The position numbers and the translations under genes are program-made. DNA of 46,070 nt from Clostridiales bacterium Firm_10. Lineage in GTDB: Bacteria > Bacillota > Clostridia > Christensenellales > Aristaeellaceae. The notes under the pieces were generated by a model that saw nothing but the letters and a program-made list of their open reading frames with translations, did no database searches and was not told the DNA's origin. The stretch spans positions 1 to 46,070 of the forward strand of contig LVAP01000093.1 in NCBI GenBank assembly GCA_001603025.1. Reading direction: 5' to 3'. Each line of letters starts with the position of its first letter. Position 1 is the first letter of the stretch. Of this stretch, positions 18,799 through 28,417 are shown piece by piece.

Positions 18799-20586
18799 AT
18801 GAAATCAAGACGCATGGCCATGGTCCGCACATTCCTCGCCGGCAACATGGCGCGCTATTTCGGCTCCATCGGCGCGGTCGTGGTCAATGTGGCCATCAGC
18901 TTCCTCACGCCGCTGGTGCTGGCCGAAACCATTGACGGCATCATCGGCCAGAAGCGCGATCTGAGCGCCTGGGCGCAGCTGCTCGGCGGGCGCGAGTTCC
19001 TGATCCGCAATCTCTGGATCATGGGCCTCATGATGCTGCTTCTGAGCGTTGTGGGCGGTACGTTCCAGTTCCTGCGCGGCCGCTGGATGGCGGAAGCCTC
19101 TGAGTCCATCGCCAAGAAGATGCGCGACCGGCTGTACAGCCATCTGCAGACGCTGTCCTTCGACTATCACGTGAAGGCGGAAACGGGCGATCTCATCCAG
19201 CGCTGCACCAGCGACGTTGAGACCATCCGCCGTTTCCTCAGCTCGCAGGTGATCGAGATGTTCCGTGCCGTGCTGATGATCGGCGTGGCGCTGGTGGTCA
19301 TGCTGCGGATGAACTGGAAGATGACGCTGATGAGCATGGTGCTCATTCCCTTCCTGTTCGCCTTCGCGTTCCTCTATTTCAAATGGGTGGTAAAGTTTTT
19401 CCGCATTGCGGACGAAGCCGAGGGCAAAATGAGCGCCGTGCTGCAGGAGAACCTCACCGGCGTGCGCGTGGTGCGCGCTTTCGGCCGCGAGCACTATGAG
19501 GTGGAAAAATACGAAAAGGTCAACAACGACATGTTCCGCAAATGGCGCCGCGTCAACGACCTGCTGGCCATATACTGGAGCGGCAGCGACTTTCTGAGCA
19601 TGACGCAGACCGGCATTACGCTGCTGTTCGGCGTGTTTATGGCGGCGCGCGGAGAGCTGCTGGTGGGCGAGATGACCGTGTTCGTGAGCTATATTTCCAT
19701 GCTGCTGTGGCCCATCCGCCAGCTGGGGCGCATTCTGTCAGACATGGGCAAGAGCATGGTCGCGTTCGACCGCATCGACGAAATCCTCACACAGAAGAGC
19801 GAGGAGGATGCCCCGGACGCCGTCGACGCCCCCATCGACCGGGACATCGAGTTCCGCCATGTGGGCTTCGAGTATGAGGAGAAAAACCCCGTGCTGAAGG
19901 ACGTCGATTTCACCGTGAAAGCAGGGCAGACCGTGGCTATCCTGGGCGCGACGGGCAGCGGTAAGTCGACCCTCATGCTGCTGCTGCAGCGGCTGTACGA
20001 CGTGAAGCGGGGCGATATCCTCATTGGCGGCGTGAGCATCAAAAAGATCCGCAAGAAGCACCTGCGCAGCCGCATCGGCCTGGTGCTGCAGGAGCCGTTC
20101 CTGTACTCCCGCAGCGTGCGCGACAATGTGCGCATCGTGAAGCCCGATGCGCCGGATGAAGAGGTGTTCGAGGTGACGCGCACTGCCAGCGCCCACGAAT
20201 TCATCGAGTCTTTTGAGCGCGGCTACGACACCCCTGTAGGCGAACGCGGCGTGACGCTCTCCGGCGGCCAGAAGCAGCGCGTGGCCATCGCCCGCACATT
20301 GCTTAAGGACAACGATATCCTCATTTTCGACGATTCGCTCTCCGCAGTGGATACCGAGACCGACGCCGCCATCCGCCTGGCGCTCAGGGAAAAGCGGAAG
20401 GGCTTGACGACGTTCATCATCTCCCACCGGCTGACCACACTGGCTGAAGCCGATTTCATTATCGTGCTGGAGGACGGCAAAGTGGCCCAGCAGGGCACGC
20501 ACGCGGAGCTCATTCACCAGCCCGGCCTGTACCAGCGCATTTATCAGATCCAGTCGGCGCTGGAGGAGGAACTCGAGGCGGTCTGA
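18799..20586 (+). CDS. ABC exporter half-transporter with degenerate ATP site (BmrC-like)
   Basis: 595 residues: six membrane helices in the first 330 residues, then one nucleotide-binding domain. Walker A is GATGSGKST (383-391) and the signature is a consensus LSGGQ (487-491). Walker B ends IFDD, placing Asp512 where the catalytic Glu normally sits. Loss of that Glu marks the degenerate half of heterodimeric exporters such as BmrC, TM287 and LmrC. The partner gene follows after 44 bases and has the intact Glu. The pair probably exports drugs or other amphipathic compounds across the cytoplasmic membrane. It is controlled by the leader and terminator at 18603-18767. Confidence 0.92.
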   Translation: MKSRRMAMVRTFLAGNMARYFGSIGAVVVNVAISFLTPLVLAETIDGIIGQKRDLSAWAQLLGGREFLIRNLWIMGLMMLLLSVVGGTFQFLRGRWMAEASESIAKKMRDRLYSHLQTLSFDYHVKAETGDLIQRCTSDVETIRRFLSSQVIEMFRAVLMIGVALVVMLRMNWKMTLMSMVLIPFLFAFAFLYFKWVVKFFRIADEAEGKMSAVLQENLTGVRVVRAFGREHYEVEKYEKVNNDMFRKWRRVNDLLAIYWSGSDFLSMTQTGITLLFGVFMAARGELLVGEMTVFVSYISMLLWPIRQLGRILSDMGKSMVAFDRIDEILTQKSEEDAPDAVDAPIDRDIEFRHVGFEYEEKNPVLKDVDFTVKAGQTVAILGATGSGKSTLMLLLQRLYDVKRGDILIGGVSIKKIRKKHLRSRIGLVLQEPFLYSRSVRDNVRIVKPDAPDEEVFEVTRTASAHEFIESFERGYDTPVGERGVTLSGGQKQRVAIARTLLKDNDILIFDDSLSAVDTETDAAIRLALREKRKGLTTFIISHRLTTLAEADFIIVLEDGKVAQQGTHAELIHQPGLYQRIYQIQSALEEELEAV

Positions 20587-20630
20587 CGGCACGCACAATA
20601 CTCTCTATGTGGATAGTGGGTGAATAAACA

Positions 20631-22460
20631 ATGCAATATCAGGAAGAGCAAGATTATACCAAGCGGTTTGACCTTGGCGTATGGAAGCGGCTGCTGGTGT
20701 ATGCAAAACCCTTTTACCGGCACCTCATCGCCATCACCGTCACCATGCTGCTGTGCGCGGGCTTCGATGTGATCTTCCCGCTGCTCACGCGCGAAGCCAT
20801 CGACGGCTACGTCTCCGTGGGCCGCACGGAGGGACTGGGCCTGTTCGCGCTGAAATACATGGCCGTGGTGGTGGGGCAGATCATCTGCATTTTCACGTTC
20901 TGCTTCCTCTCCGGTCACGTGGAGGTGGGCATGACCCGGCGCATCCGGGATATCGGCTTCCGCCGGTTTCAGGAGCTGCCCTTTTCCTTCTACGACCAGA
21001 CGCCTGTGGGCCACATGATCGCCCGCATGACCAGCGACACCAACCGGCTGGGCGAGACCGTCGGCTGGGGCCTTATCGACCTGTTCTGGAGCGCGGGCTA
21101 CATCGTCATGACCGCGGTGGTCATGATCCGGCTGAACTGGCGCATGTCTCTCATGGTGCTGCTGGTGATGCCGGTCATCGCGGTGATTGCCATGTGGTTC
21201 CAGAAGCGCATCCTCAAAAACTACCGCGAGGTGCGCAAAACCAATTCCAAGATCACCGGCTCGTTCAACGAAGGCATTATGGGCGCCAAAACCACCAAGA
21301 CACTGGTGCGCGAGGAAGCCAACGCCGCCGAATTTGTGGAACTGACCGGCCGTATGAAGGCCGCCTCTATCCGCGCGGCGGTGCTGAGCGCGCTGTTCAT
21401 GCCCATCGTGTCCACGCTGGGCTCCCTGGCCGCGGCCTACGCGCTGTGGAAGGGCGGTTACGACGTGTTCACCGGGGCCATGTCCTTCGGCACGCTGACT
21501 GTGTTCATCAGTTACACCACGCAGATCTTCGAGCCCATCTCCAGCATTGCCCGCATCTTTGCGGAGATGCAGTCCGCCCAGGCGGCGGCTGAGCGCGTGA
21601 TCACCATGATCGAAACCGAACCCGAGATCGCGGACACGCCCGAGGTGGTGGAGAAATACGGCGATTCCTTCCATCCGAAAAAGGAGAACTGGCCCGCCAT
21701 CAAGGGCGACATCGAATTCCGCGACGTCTCCTTCCGCTATACGGCGGGCGAAAAGGTGCTCAGCCATTTCAATCTCAAGATCAAAGCGGGCGAGACCATT
21801 GCGCTTGTGGGCGAGACGGGCAGCGGCAAGAGCACCATTGTGAACCTCATCTGCCGTTTCTACGAGCCCACCGAGGGCGAAATCCTCATCGACGGCGTGA
21901 ATTACAAGGAGCGCAGCCAGCTGTGGCTGCAGAGCCATTTGGGCTACGTGCTGCAGCAGCCGCACCTGTTCTCCGGCACCATCCGCGAAAACATCCGCTA
22001 CGGCCGTCTGGACGCCACGGATGCCGAGGTGGAGGCCGCGGCGCGCATGGTCAACGCGGAAGATTTCATCCTGAAATTCGAGAAAGGCTACGACACGGAC
22101 GTGGGTGAGGGCGGCAACCGCCTGTCCATAGGCCAGAAGCAGCTCATTTCCTTCGCCCGCGCGCTGATCGCCGATCCTGCTATCTTCGTGCTGGACGAGG
22201 CCACCTCCTCCGTGGATACCGAGACAGAGCAGATCATCCAGGAAGCCATCAAGACGGCGCTTTCCGGCCGCACCAGCTTCATCATCGCGCACCGCCTGTC
22301 CACCATACGCCATGCCGACCGCATCCTTGTGATCCAGCACGGCGAGGTGACGGAGCAGGGCAGTCACGCGGAGCTCATCCACCAGAAGGGCTATTACTAC
22401 AACCTCTACACGAACCAGTTCCGGGAGGAGCGGGAAAACGCGATTCTGGGCATCAGATAA
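20631..22460 (+). CDS. ABC exporter half-transporter with catalytic ATP site (BmrD-like)
   Basis: 609 residues, the same six-helix plus ATPase layout as its neighbour. Walker A is GETGSGKST (from 394), the signature deviates to LSIGQ (498-502), and Walker B is FVLDE with catalytic Glu523, followed by the switch His in IIAHRLST. In heterodimeric exporters the partner of a Glu-less subunit carries the altered signature, so the two genes fit one asymmetric transporter with one consensus and one degenerate site. The N-terminus is a polar stretch (QYQEEQDYTKRFDLGVWKRL) before the first helix. A strong terminator follows. Confidence 0.92.
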   Translation: MQYQEEQDYTKRFDLGVWKRLLVYAKPFYRHLIAITVTMLLCAGFDVIFPLLTREAIDGYVSVGRTEGLGLFALKYMAVVVGQIICIFTFCFLSGHVEVGMTRRIRDIGFRRFQELPFSFYDQTPVGHMIARMTSDTNRLGETVGWGLIDLFWSAGYIVMTAVVMIRLNWRMSLMVLLVMPVIAVIAMWFQKRILKNYREVRKTNSKITGSFNEGIMGAKTTKTLVREEANAAEFVELTGRMKAASIRAAVLSALFMPIVSTLGSLAAAYALWKGGYDVFTGAMSFGTLTVFISYTTQIFEPISSIARIFAEMQSAQAAAERVITMIETEPEIADTPEVVEKYGDSFHPKKENWPAIKGDIEFRDVSFRYTAGEKVLSHFNLKIKAGETIALVGETGSGKSTIVNLICRFYEPTEGEILIDGVNYKERSQLWLQSHLGYVLQQPHLFSGTIRENIRYGRLDATDAEVEAAARMVNAEDFILKFEKGYDTDVGEGGNRLSIGQKQLISFARALIADPAIFVLDEATSSVDTETEQIIQEAIKTALSGRTSFIIAHRLSTIRHADRILVIQHGEVTEQGSHAELIHQKGYYYNLYTNQFREERENAILGIR

Positions 22461-22472
22461 AACAGAGGAGAC

Positions 22473-22524
22473 AAAAAGAGCGCCGGGCGCTGACACACGG
22501 TCAGTTCCCGGCGTTCTTGTTTTT
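22473..22524. terminator. Terminator between convergent genes
   Basis: A long hairpin: AAAAAGAGCGCCGGG pairs with CCCGGCGTTCTTGTTTTT, with an inner GCTGAC/GTCAG pairing. T's lie on the + side and A's on the - side, so it can end the exporter operon and the small lipoprotein gene. Confidence 0.85.
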
Positions 22525-22534
22525 AGGGAAGCGG

Positions 22535-22747
22535 TCATCCGTTGGAAGCGGGCGCGTCGGTCGGCGCGTCGGTGGGGGCGTTCGCAGCCGGCGCATCGGT
22601 GGCGGCCGGCTGATCGGTGGGAGCGTCGGTCGCGGCAACGTCGGTCGCAGGGACGTCGGTGGGCGCGGGGGAGACGTTCGCCTGGCAGGCGGTCAGCAGC
22701 AGGGCCGCCACCAGCGCTGCCAGCAGGAACAGCATCAGTTTTTTCAT
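22535..22747 (-). CDS. Small low-complexity lipoprotein
   Basis: 70 residues: signal sequence MKKLMLFLLAALVAALLL with lipobox LTAC (Cys21), then about 50 residues composed almost wholly of Ala, Pro, Thr and Asp in repeated TDAPTD/ATDVPA-like units. The mature part is likely disordered and surface-exposed. AAGGAGG lies 11 bases before the ATG, and a small hairpin (GCGCCGG/CCGGCGC) sits in the untranslated leader. No binding or enzymatic domain is present. It may be a spacer-type lipoprotein or the remnant of a longer lipoprotein whose folded domain has been lost. Confidence 0.7.
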   Translation of the reverse strand: MKKLMLFLLAALVAALLLTACQANVSPAPTDVPATDVAATDAPTDQPAATDAPAANAPTDAPTDAPASNG

Positions 22748-22847
22748 GCAGCATCATACCTCCTTGCGCGCCGGAGATTGTCCCCGGCGCTGTGTTGCAT
22801 TCATGATTGTATGCGGGCGTCGGGGTTATTATGCGCGCTTTTGCCGG

Positions 22848-24458
22848 TCAGTCTGCCGCGGCACTGCGCGCGGCGAGCAGGGCTTCAGCCTGGCGCATGC
22901 CGTCCACTGCCGCGGACAGGATGCCGCCCGCATAGCCCGCGCCTTCGCCGCAAGGATAGAGGCCCGCAAGGCTGGCCTGTCCGTCCGGGCCGCGCAGGAT
23001 GCGCAGAGGCGAGGAGGAGCGCGTTTCCACGCCGGTGAGCAGCGCGCCGGGGGCGGCAAAGCCGGAAAGCTGGCGGTCCATTTTCTGCAGCGCCAGCCGC
23101 ATGGTTTCCGTCACAAAGCCGGGCAGGCACTCGTCCAGGCCGGTGTAGGTCACGCCGGGGCGGTAAGTGGGTTCCACATCGCCGCAGCCGGCGGACCTGA
23201 CGCCTTGCAGGAAGTCGCCCACGCGCTGCGCCGGGGCGCGATAGTCGCCGCCTCCGAGCCGGAAAGCCGCCTGCTCCCACCGGCGCTGGAAGCGCACGCC
23301 CGCCAGCGGATCGCTGCCGCCGAAATCGTCCGGCTCCACACCCACCAGCAGCGCGCTGTTGGCGTTCTTTCCATCGCGCGCGAAAGCGGACATGCCGTTT
23401 GTCACTACGCCGCCCGCTTCGCTGGCCGCGGCCACCACCGTGCCGCCCGGGCACATGCAGAAGGTATAGGCCGAGCGGCCGTTCGGCAGCTTCACACTCA
23501 GCTTGTAATCCGCCGCGCCGAGCGCGGGATGGCTGGCCGCCGCGCCGTATTGACTGCGGTCGATCATTCGCTGGCTGTGCTCGATGCGCGCGCCAAGGGA
23601 GAACGGCTTGCGCTCCATGTTCACGCCGAGCGCGTGCAGCATCTCGAAGGTATCGCGCGCGCTGTGGCCCACGGCGAGGATCAGCGCGTCCGCAGGCAGG
23701 GTCTCCCGCGCGCCGTCTGCCGATTCCAGCACCGCCGCGGCGAGGTGTCCGTCCTCGATCTCCAGGTCGGCCAGCCGCGTCTCAAAGCGCACCTCGCCGC
23801 CCAGCGCCACGATTTTCTCGCGCAGGTTTTTCACCACGCCGGGCAGCCGGTCCGTGCCGATGTGGGGCTTGGCGAGATAGAGGATCTCCTCCGGCGCACC
23901 GCAATCGCAGAGGATCCTCAGGGCCAGCGCGCAGCGGGGATCGCTGATGCCGGTGGTGAGCTTGCCGTCCGAGAACGCGCCGGCGCCGCCCTCGCCGAAC
24001 TGCACGTTGGATCGCGGATTGAAGGCGCCGCCCGCCCAGAAAGATTCCACGGCGAGCGCGCGGCGCACGACATCCTGCCCGCGCTCGACCACGATGGGCT
24101 TTGCGCCGTTTTTCGCCAGCGTGTAGGCCGCGAACAGTCCCGCCGGGCCTAATCCCGCTACCAGCGGACGCCGCTCAAAGCGCGCCTCGGGGAACGACCG
24201 CAGCGACGGCTCCGGCTTGACCGGCGCGGCCTGGGCGCCCCGCGGGAGCCGGGCCAGGACGGCCTGCTCGTCGCCGCGCAGGAGCACGTCCAGCGCCATG
24301 ACAAAGTGGACGTCGCCTTTGTCGCGCGCGTCCACTGATTTTTTCGCGATGCGAACGCACTCCACGCGCCCACGGGCGTTCAGTTTCGCTTCTGCGAGGC
24401 GCAGGAGCGCCTTTTCGTCGTATCCCAGGGGAACCTTTACGTTGCTGAGGCGAATCAT
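22848..24458 (-). CDS. FAD-dependent dehydrogenase, COG2509-like
   Basis: 536 residues. An N-terminal domain of about 80 residues (IRLSNVKVPLGYDEKALLRL) is typical of the COG2509 family. It is followed by the dinucleotide-binding GLGPAGLFAAYTLAKNG, the ILAVGHSARDTFEML segment, and the C-terminal FAD-contacting YPCGEGAGYAGGILSAAVDG. Members are widespread in anaerobic Firmicutes and have no assigned substrate. A second, unrelated FAD enzyme lies 49 bases upstream on the same strand, so the two may be co-transcribed. The first residues after MIRLSN match the family's usual start. Confidence 0.88.
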   Translation of the reverse strand: MIRLSNVKVPLGYDEKALLRLAEAKLNARGRVECVRIAKKSVDARDKGDVHFVMALDVLLRGDEQAVLARLPRGAQAAPVKPEPSLRSFPEARFERRPLVAGLGPAGLFAAYTLAKNGAKPIVVERGQDVVRRALAVESFWAGGAFNPRSNVQFGEGGAGAFSDGKLTTGISDPRCALALRILCDCGAPEEILYLAKPHIGTDRLPGVVKNLREKIVALGGEVRFETRLADLEIEDGHLAAAVLESADGARETLPADALILAVGHSARDTFEMLHALGVNMERKPFSLGARIEHSQRMIDRSQYGAAASHPALGAADYKLSVKLPNGRSAYTFCMCPGGTVVAAASEAGGVVTNGMSAFARDGKNANSALLVGVEPDDFGGSDPLAGVRFQRRWEQAAFRLGGGDYRAPAQRVGDFLQGVRSAGCGDVEPTYRPGVTYTGLDECLPGFVTETMRLALQKMDRQLSGFAAPGALLTGVETRSSSPLRILRGPDGQASLAGLYPCGEGAGYAGGILSAAVDGMRQAEALLAARSAAAD

Positions 24459-24507
24459 GAATAACTCCCCTTCACGTCAGGAATCGGCCGTCAAACGGTG
24501 CGGCGGC

Positions 24508-25761
24508 TCAATTCTTCAGCGCCTTTGCGGCAGCTTCGCCCGCGGCCAGCCCCGACGCCCATGCCCACTGCAGGTTAAAGCCGCCGCAGTCGCCGTCAAT
24601 GTCGTACAGCTCGCCGGTGACGTACAGGCCGGGCGCGCGCCGCGACTCCATGGTGTCCGGATCGAAATCGCCGGTGCGGACGCCGCCCGCCGTCACCTGC
24701 GCCTGCTCGAAGCCCTGCGTGCCGGTGATCTCCAGTTCCCATCCCGCGAGCAGCGCCGAAAGCGCGGCCAGGTGCGCGTCGGTCAGCGCGGAGGAGGCGG
24801 CGGTCAGCGGCAGCGGACAGGCCAGCTTGACCAGTGTCTGCCCGAGGCGCTTGTTCACGAGCCCGGTGAGGAAGTTTTCCAGCGAACGGGCGGACAGCTG
24901 TGACCGGCGCGCCGCGAGCATGCCGCGGATGTCGTCTCCTTTGAAGGGCAGGATGTGCAGCCGGGCGGTTACGACGGGCTTGTTGCGGCGGGAGAGCGCC
25001 GCGGCGGCGATGCGGGAGAGCTGCAGCACCGGCGGGCCGCTCAGGCCATACTCGGTGAAAAGCACCTCGCCCGTCTCGCTGCGCATGAGCCTGTTGTCCA
25101 CGAGGATGTCGATTTGCCCGTCGTACTTGATGCCCTTGAGCGCGCGCACGGCGACAGGGTCGGTTTTCAGCTGCACCAGCGCGGGCAGGCGCGGCGTGAC
25201 GCGGTGGCCCAGCGCTTCGAGCAGCCGATAGCCGGAAGCGCCCCCGCCCAGGCTGGGCGCGGTCATGCCGCCTGCAGCCAGAATCACCCGGCGCGCGCAG
25301 ATTGTCCGGCCGTCCTTTGCCCGGATGCGCCAGAACGGCCCAGGCTCGAGAGAAACGGCTTCGCACTCGCAGATTTCCTCCACGCCGGCCTCGGCCAGCG
25401 AGAGGCGCAGCGCGTCAAGCACGGAGGAAGCCTGTCCGCTCATGGGATAGACGCGTCCGCTGTCCTCAACGAGAGGATACACGCCGAATGCCTTGAAGCG
25501 CTCCAGCACCGCAAGGGGCGGAAAGCGGCGCATGGCGCTTTCCATGAACGCCACGTCCCCGTGATAGTCGGCGGGGGAGGCGTTCACGTTGGTGAGGTTG
25601 CAGCGCCCATTGCCGGTGGCCATGAGCTTTTTGCCCACGCGCGGCAGTTTCTCCAACACGCCGATGCGCAGCGCGGGATTGGTGCCATGCGCCGCCAGCG
25701 CCGCCATCAGCCCGGATGCGCCGCCGCCGATGACGGCGATGTCGAAGGAAAGGTCGTTCAT
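24508..25761 (-). CDS. FAD-binding oxidoreductase, HI0933/BaiN-like family
   Basis: 417 residues. The Rossmann motif GGGASG (residues 12-17) opens the protein; KLPRVGKKLMATGNGRCNLTN is the strongly conserved family signature; the second FAD contact is LYVTGELYDIDGDCGGFNLQ near the C-terminus, followed by WAWASGLAAGEAAAK. The family (Pfam HI0933-like, COG2081) includes proteins annotated as aminoacetone oxidases and the bile-acid reductase BaiN; the substrate cannot be told here. It lies between a GNAT gene and a COG2509 dehydrogenase on the - strand. The ribosome site is weak. Confidence 0.9.
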   Translation of the reverse strand: MNDLSFDIAVIGGGASGLMAALAAHGTNPALRIGVLEKLPRVGKKLMATGNGRCNLTNVNASPADYHGDVAFMESAMRRFPPLAVLERFKAFGVYPLVEDSGRVYPMSGQASSVLDALRLSLAEAGVEEICECEAVSLEPGPFWRIRAKDGRTICARRVILAAGGMTAPSLGGGASGYRLLEALGHRVTPRLPALVQLKTDPVAVRALKGIKYDGQIDILVDNRLMRSETGEVLFTEYGLSGPPVLQLSRIAAAALSRRNKPVVTARLHILPFKGDDIRGMLAARRSQLSARSLENFLTGLVNKRLGQTLVKLACPLPLTAASSALTDAHLAALSALLAGWELEITGTQGFEQAQVTAGGVRTGDFDPDTMESRRAPGLYVTGELYDIDGDCGGFNLQWAWASGLAAGEAAAKALKN

Positions 25762-25811
25762 TTCGCATCGCTCCGTTCAATAAGGCTCCCCACTTTCCAG
25801 GAGGAGCCGGT

Positions 25812-26258
25812 TCATAACGGAAACCTGAAGATGCACTTGCAGGTTTCGCCGTCTTCCACGCGCATATCATTGTCCTCTGGCAGCTCGGCGATTTCGATCA
25901 GCTCGCCGCCCAGCCGTTCGCAGGTGCGCCGGGAGGGCAGGTTATCCGGGTTGCAGGTGATGATGAGGTAGGGCATGTCGTGTTTCTTCGCCAGCTGGAA
26001 CAGCAGGCGGCAGGCTTTTTCCGCGTAATGATGCCCCCGGAAGGGCTCCTTCACCCGATAGCCGATGTGACCGCCGTAGTACAGCTTTTCGTTGTAGCCC
26101 AGCCTCAGGTCGCAGTATCCCATCGTTTCGTCTCCGGGGCCGCGCATTTCAAAGTAGTACGCCGGCACGAAGCCCTTTTCGGGATCGCCCTGGGTAGTGT
26201 GGTGCAGTGCCAGGCGAAGGCCTTTTGTCTTCATGAAGGACGTGTCCAGAAAATCCAT
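25812..26258 (-). CDS. GNAT-family N-acetyltransferase
   Basis: 148 residues with the GNAT core: the strand GYCDLRLGYNEKLYYGGHIGYRV, the acetyl-CoA pyrophosphate-loop region KEPFRGHHYAEKACRLLFQLA, and the strand MPYLIITCNPDNLPSRRTCERLGG (the Asn-Pro-Asn-Ser region). This resembles RimJ/RimL-like acetyltransferases. Its ribosome site GGAGGG lies inside the 3' end of the helicase gene, and only 3 bases separate the genes, so they are translationally linked. The acceptor is unknown. Confidence 0.8.
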   Translation of the reverse strand: MDFLDTSFMKTKGLRLALHHTTQGDPEKGFVPAYYFEMRGPGDETMGYCDLRLGYNEKLYYGGHIGYRVKEPFRGHHYAEKACRLLFQLAKKHDMPYLIITCNPDNLPSRRTCERLGGELIEIAELPEDNDMRVEDGETCKCIFRFPL

Positions 26259-26261
26259 GCC

Positions 26262-28385
26262 TCATCGCCCTCCGCAGTCGTAAACCACCAGCTTGTGAAG
26301 CGCGCGGGAGCAGGCCGTGTAGAGCCTGCGGCGCTCGTCGGGCGTGCGCTCCACATCCATGGGCCACACCACGGCCACGGCGTCGAATTCCAGTCCCTTC
26401 ACCAGGTTCAGGCAGCCCACGGTGACGCCCGCGTCTTCCAGCTCGTTCACGTCGCCGGTCAGCAGGAACGAGCCTTTGATTCCTCGGGCAATGGCTTCGG
26501 CCTCCCGCTGCGTGCGTGTCACCACGGCGGCGCGGGCGATGCCGCCGGACAGCCATCCTTCCAGGCGTTCGCGCAGGCGGTCGATGTCGAACGGTTCCTC
26601 GACGGGCGGCTCTCCGCTGCGGCCCACGCTCTGCGGCGCGACGGCGCCCTCCGGCAGCAGGGCGGCGCAGTAAGCGGCGATTTCCCGTGTGGAACGGTAG
26701 CCGCGCGTGAGCGTGAGATGCGGCGCCTCCGGGTGGTTCAGCAGAGCTCCCCAGTCCTCCGGGCGGCAATCGGGCAGGCCGGGCAGGGTGCGCTGATTGG
26801 GATCGCCCAGCAGCGTCATGCTGGCCTTGGGGAAATACAGCGCCATGAGCCGCAGCGCGATGTCTGGATAATCCTGCGCTTCGTCTACCAGCAGGGTGAG
26901 GATGTCGGTGTCGGCCCTGGCGCAGCCCAGCTTCAGGGCGAGGTAGGCGATGCCCGGCGCGTCTTCGTGCCAGATGATTCCGGCTTGCGCATTCTCCCGC
27001 GCGGCGTCGCGCAGAGCTTTCGGCGCGGTTTTCAGCGCCTCGGCGTACAGCGCGGGCAGGTTGACGGTAAGCATTTGCTTCAGCTGCGCGCGCACGGGAT
27101 GCAGCCTCTGGGCGACCGCCATGCGCGTGGCAAAATCGAGGTCCTTGTTTTTGTAGGAGCTGATGAGCTGCTTTTCGTATCGGCCATAGAGCGTCTTTTC
27201 GATGTCCTCCAGGCGGAGGTCGAGCCGAACCTGGATGCGCTTCATGCGCTGCGCGGGCGTGAGGATACTCAGCTCGCTCTGGTACATGCGCGTGAGCTCC
27301 GCGGCGGGGAACAAAAGCGTCTTGCCGAGGCTGACGTCCGAAAAGGCGGGGCCGCGCTCGCGGAAGCGATCCGCGGCGGCGTCCAGCAGGCGAATGATTT
27401 CGCGGCCGGCCTTCCAGGCGACGCTTTGGCGGCGCAGTGCGGCGCTTTCATCCAGCAGCGCCTCGTATTGCTTTACCGCGGGTTCCACCTTCCGGCCGAT
27501 GATGCGTTCCTCGATGCGGGTCAGGGTGCTGGCCTGGGTGTTTTCCTCGCCCAGGTCGGGCAGCACGGTGGAGACATATTCTATGAAGGCGTTGGTGGGC
27601 GAGAGCACGCAGATGTGTTTGGCGTCCAGCTGGTCGCGGTGGCGGTAGAGCAGGTAGGCCGCGCGATGCATGGCGACGCTGGTCTTCCCGGAGCCCGCGC
27701 CGCCGGTTACGGACAGCACTTTGGATTGCTCGCAGCGAATGGCCTGGTTCTGTTCAGACTGGATGGTGGAAACGATCTGCCGCATGTGCAGACTGGTGGC
27801 GCCGGAGAGGATGTCCAGCAGCATCTGATCGTCGATGCTGTAATCGGTGTTGACGAAGTATTTTAGGCGGCCGTTCTCCATGGCGTACTGCCGCTTGAGG
27901 GTGAGCGTGCCCCGAATGAGGCCAGAGGGACTCTCGAACGACGCAGGGCCGGGCATGGCGTCATAATAGAGGCCGCAGATGGGGGCGCGCCAGTCGTGGA
28001 CGAGCAGATGGTCACTGGAGGCCGGATCCCTCAGACTGTATAGCCCGATGACGACTTTTTCAACGCCATTTTCGCTTTCTTCGGTGAAATCTATGCGCGC
28101 AAAGAAGGGCTCAGACACCATTTTTTCATATTGTTTGGCGCGGCTTTGGGCAAATTCACGCTGGACGGCGAAGCGGGTCACCTCGATATCGAGCTGCTCC
28201 AGCTCTCGGGGCGACAGCGCGGTGGGTTTCATGCGCAGTTCATCCCAGGCGTCAGCCAGGATCATGCGAATGGTATCGTTTTTGAATTCGGCATGGCTGC
28301 GCGTGTTTTCAATGACGACACAGAGGATTTGCTGCACGCGGGCGGTATATTCCCGCTCCTGCGCGAGTTCGGCCTCATAAGTCAT
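26262..28385 (-). CDS. helD: HelD-like superfamily 1 helicase / RNA polymerase recycling ATPase
   Basis: 707 residues. An N-terminal coiled coil (about 1-90, LAQEREYTARVQQILCVVIE onward) is followed by a HelD-specific stretch HLLVHDWRAPICGLYYD, Walker A GGAGSGKTS (around 235-245), Walker B LLVDEAQDYPDIAL, and the C-terminal motifs LTRGYRSTREIAAY and VGCLNLVKGLEFDAVAVVWP. HelD binds RNA polymerase and frees stalled complexes in an ATP-dependent manner; the N-terminal arm enters the secondary channel. The ATG at 28385 lies 6 bases after GGGAGGG, preferred to the ATG at 28391, which abuts it. It has its own promoter (28446-28418). Confidence 0.88.
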   Translation of the reverse strand: MTYEAELAQEREYTARVQQILCVVIENTRSHAEFKNDTIRMILADAWDELRMKPTALSPRELEQLDIEVTRFAVQREFAQSRAKQYEKMVSEPFFARIDFTEESENGVEKVVIGLYSLRDPASSDHLLVHDWRAPICGLYYDAMPGPASFESPSGLIRGTLTLKRQYAMENGRLKYFVNTDYSIDDQMLLDILSGATSLHMRQIVSTIQSEQNQAIRCEQSKVLSVTGGAGSGKTSVAMHRAAYLLYRHRDQLDAKHICVLSPTNAFIEYVSTVLPDLGEENTQASTLTRIEERIIGRKVEPAVKQYEALLDESAALRRQSVAWKAGREIIRLLDAAADRFRERGPAFSDVSLGKTLLFPAAELTRMYQSELSILTPAQRMKRIQVRLDLRLEDIEKTLYGRYEKQLISSYKNKDLDFATRMAVAQRLHPVRAQLKQMLTVNLPALYAEALKTAPKALRDAARENAQAGIIWHEDAPGIAYLALKLGCARADTDILTLLVDEAQDYPDIALRLMALYFPKASMTLLGDPNQRTLPGLPDCRPEDWGALLNHPEAPHLTLTRGYRSTREIAAYCAALLPEGAVAPQSVGRSGEPPVEEPFDIDRLRERLEGWLSGGIARAAVVTRTQREAEAIARGIKGSFLLTGDVNELEDAGVTVGCLNLVKGLEFDAVAVVWPMDVERTPDERRRLYTACSRALHKLVVYDCGGR

Positions 28386-28417
28386 AAGCATCCCTCCCGA
28401 TGCGGCATATTTAAGCC

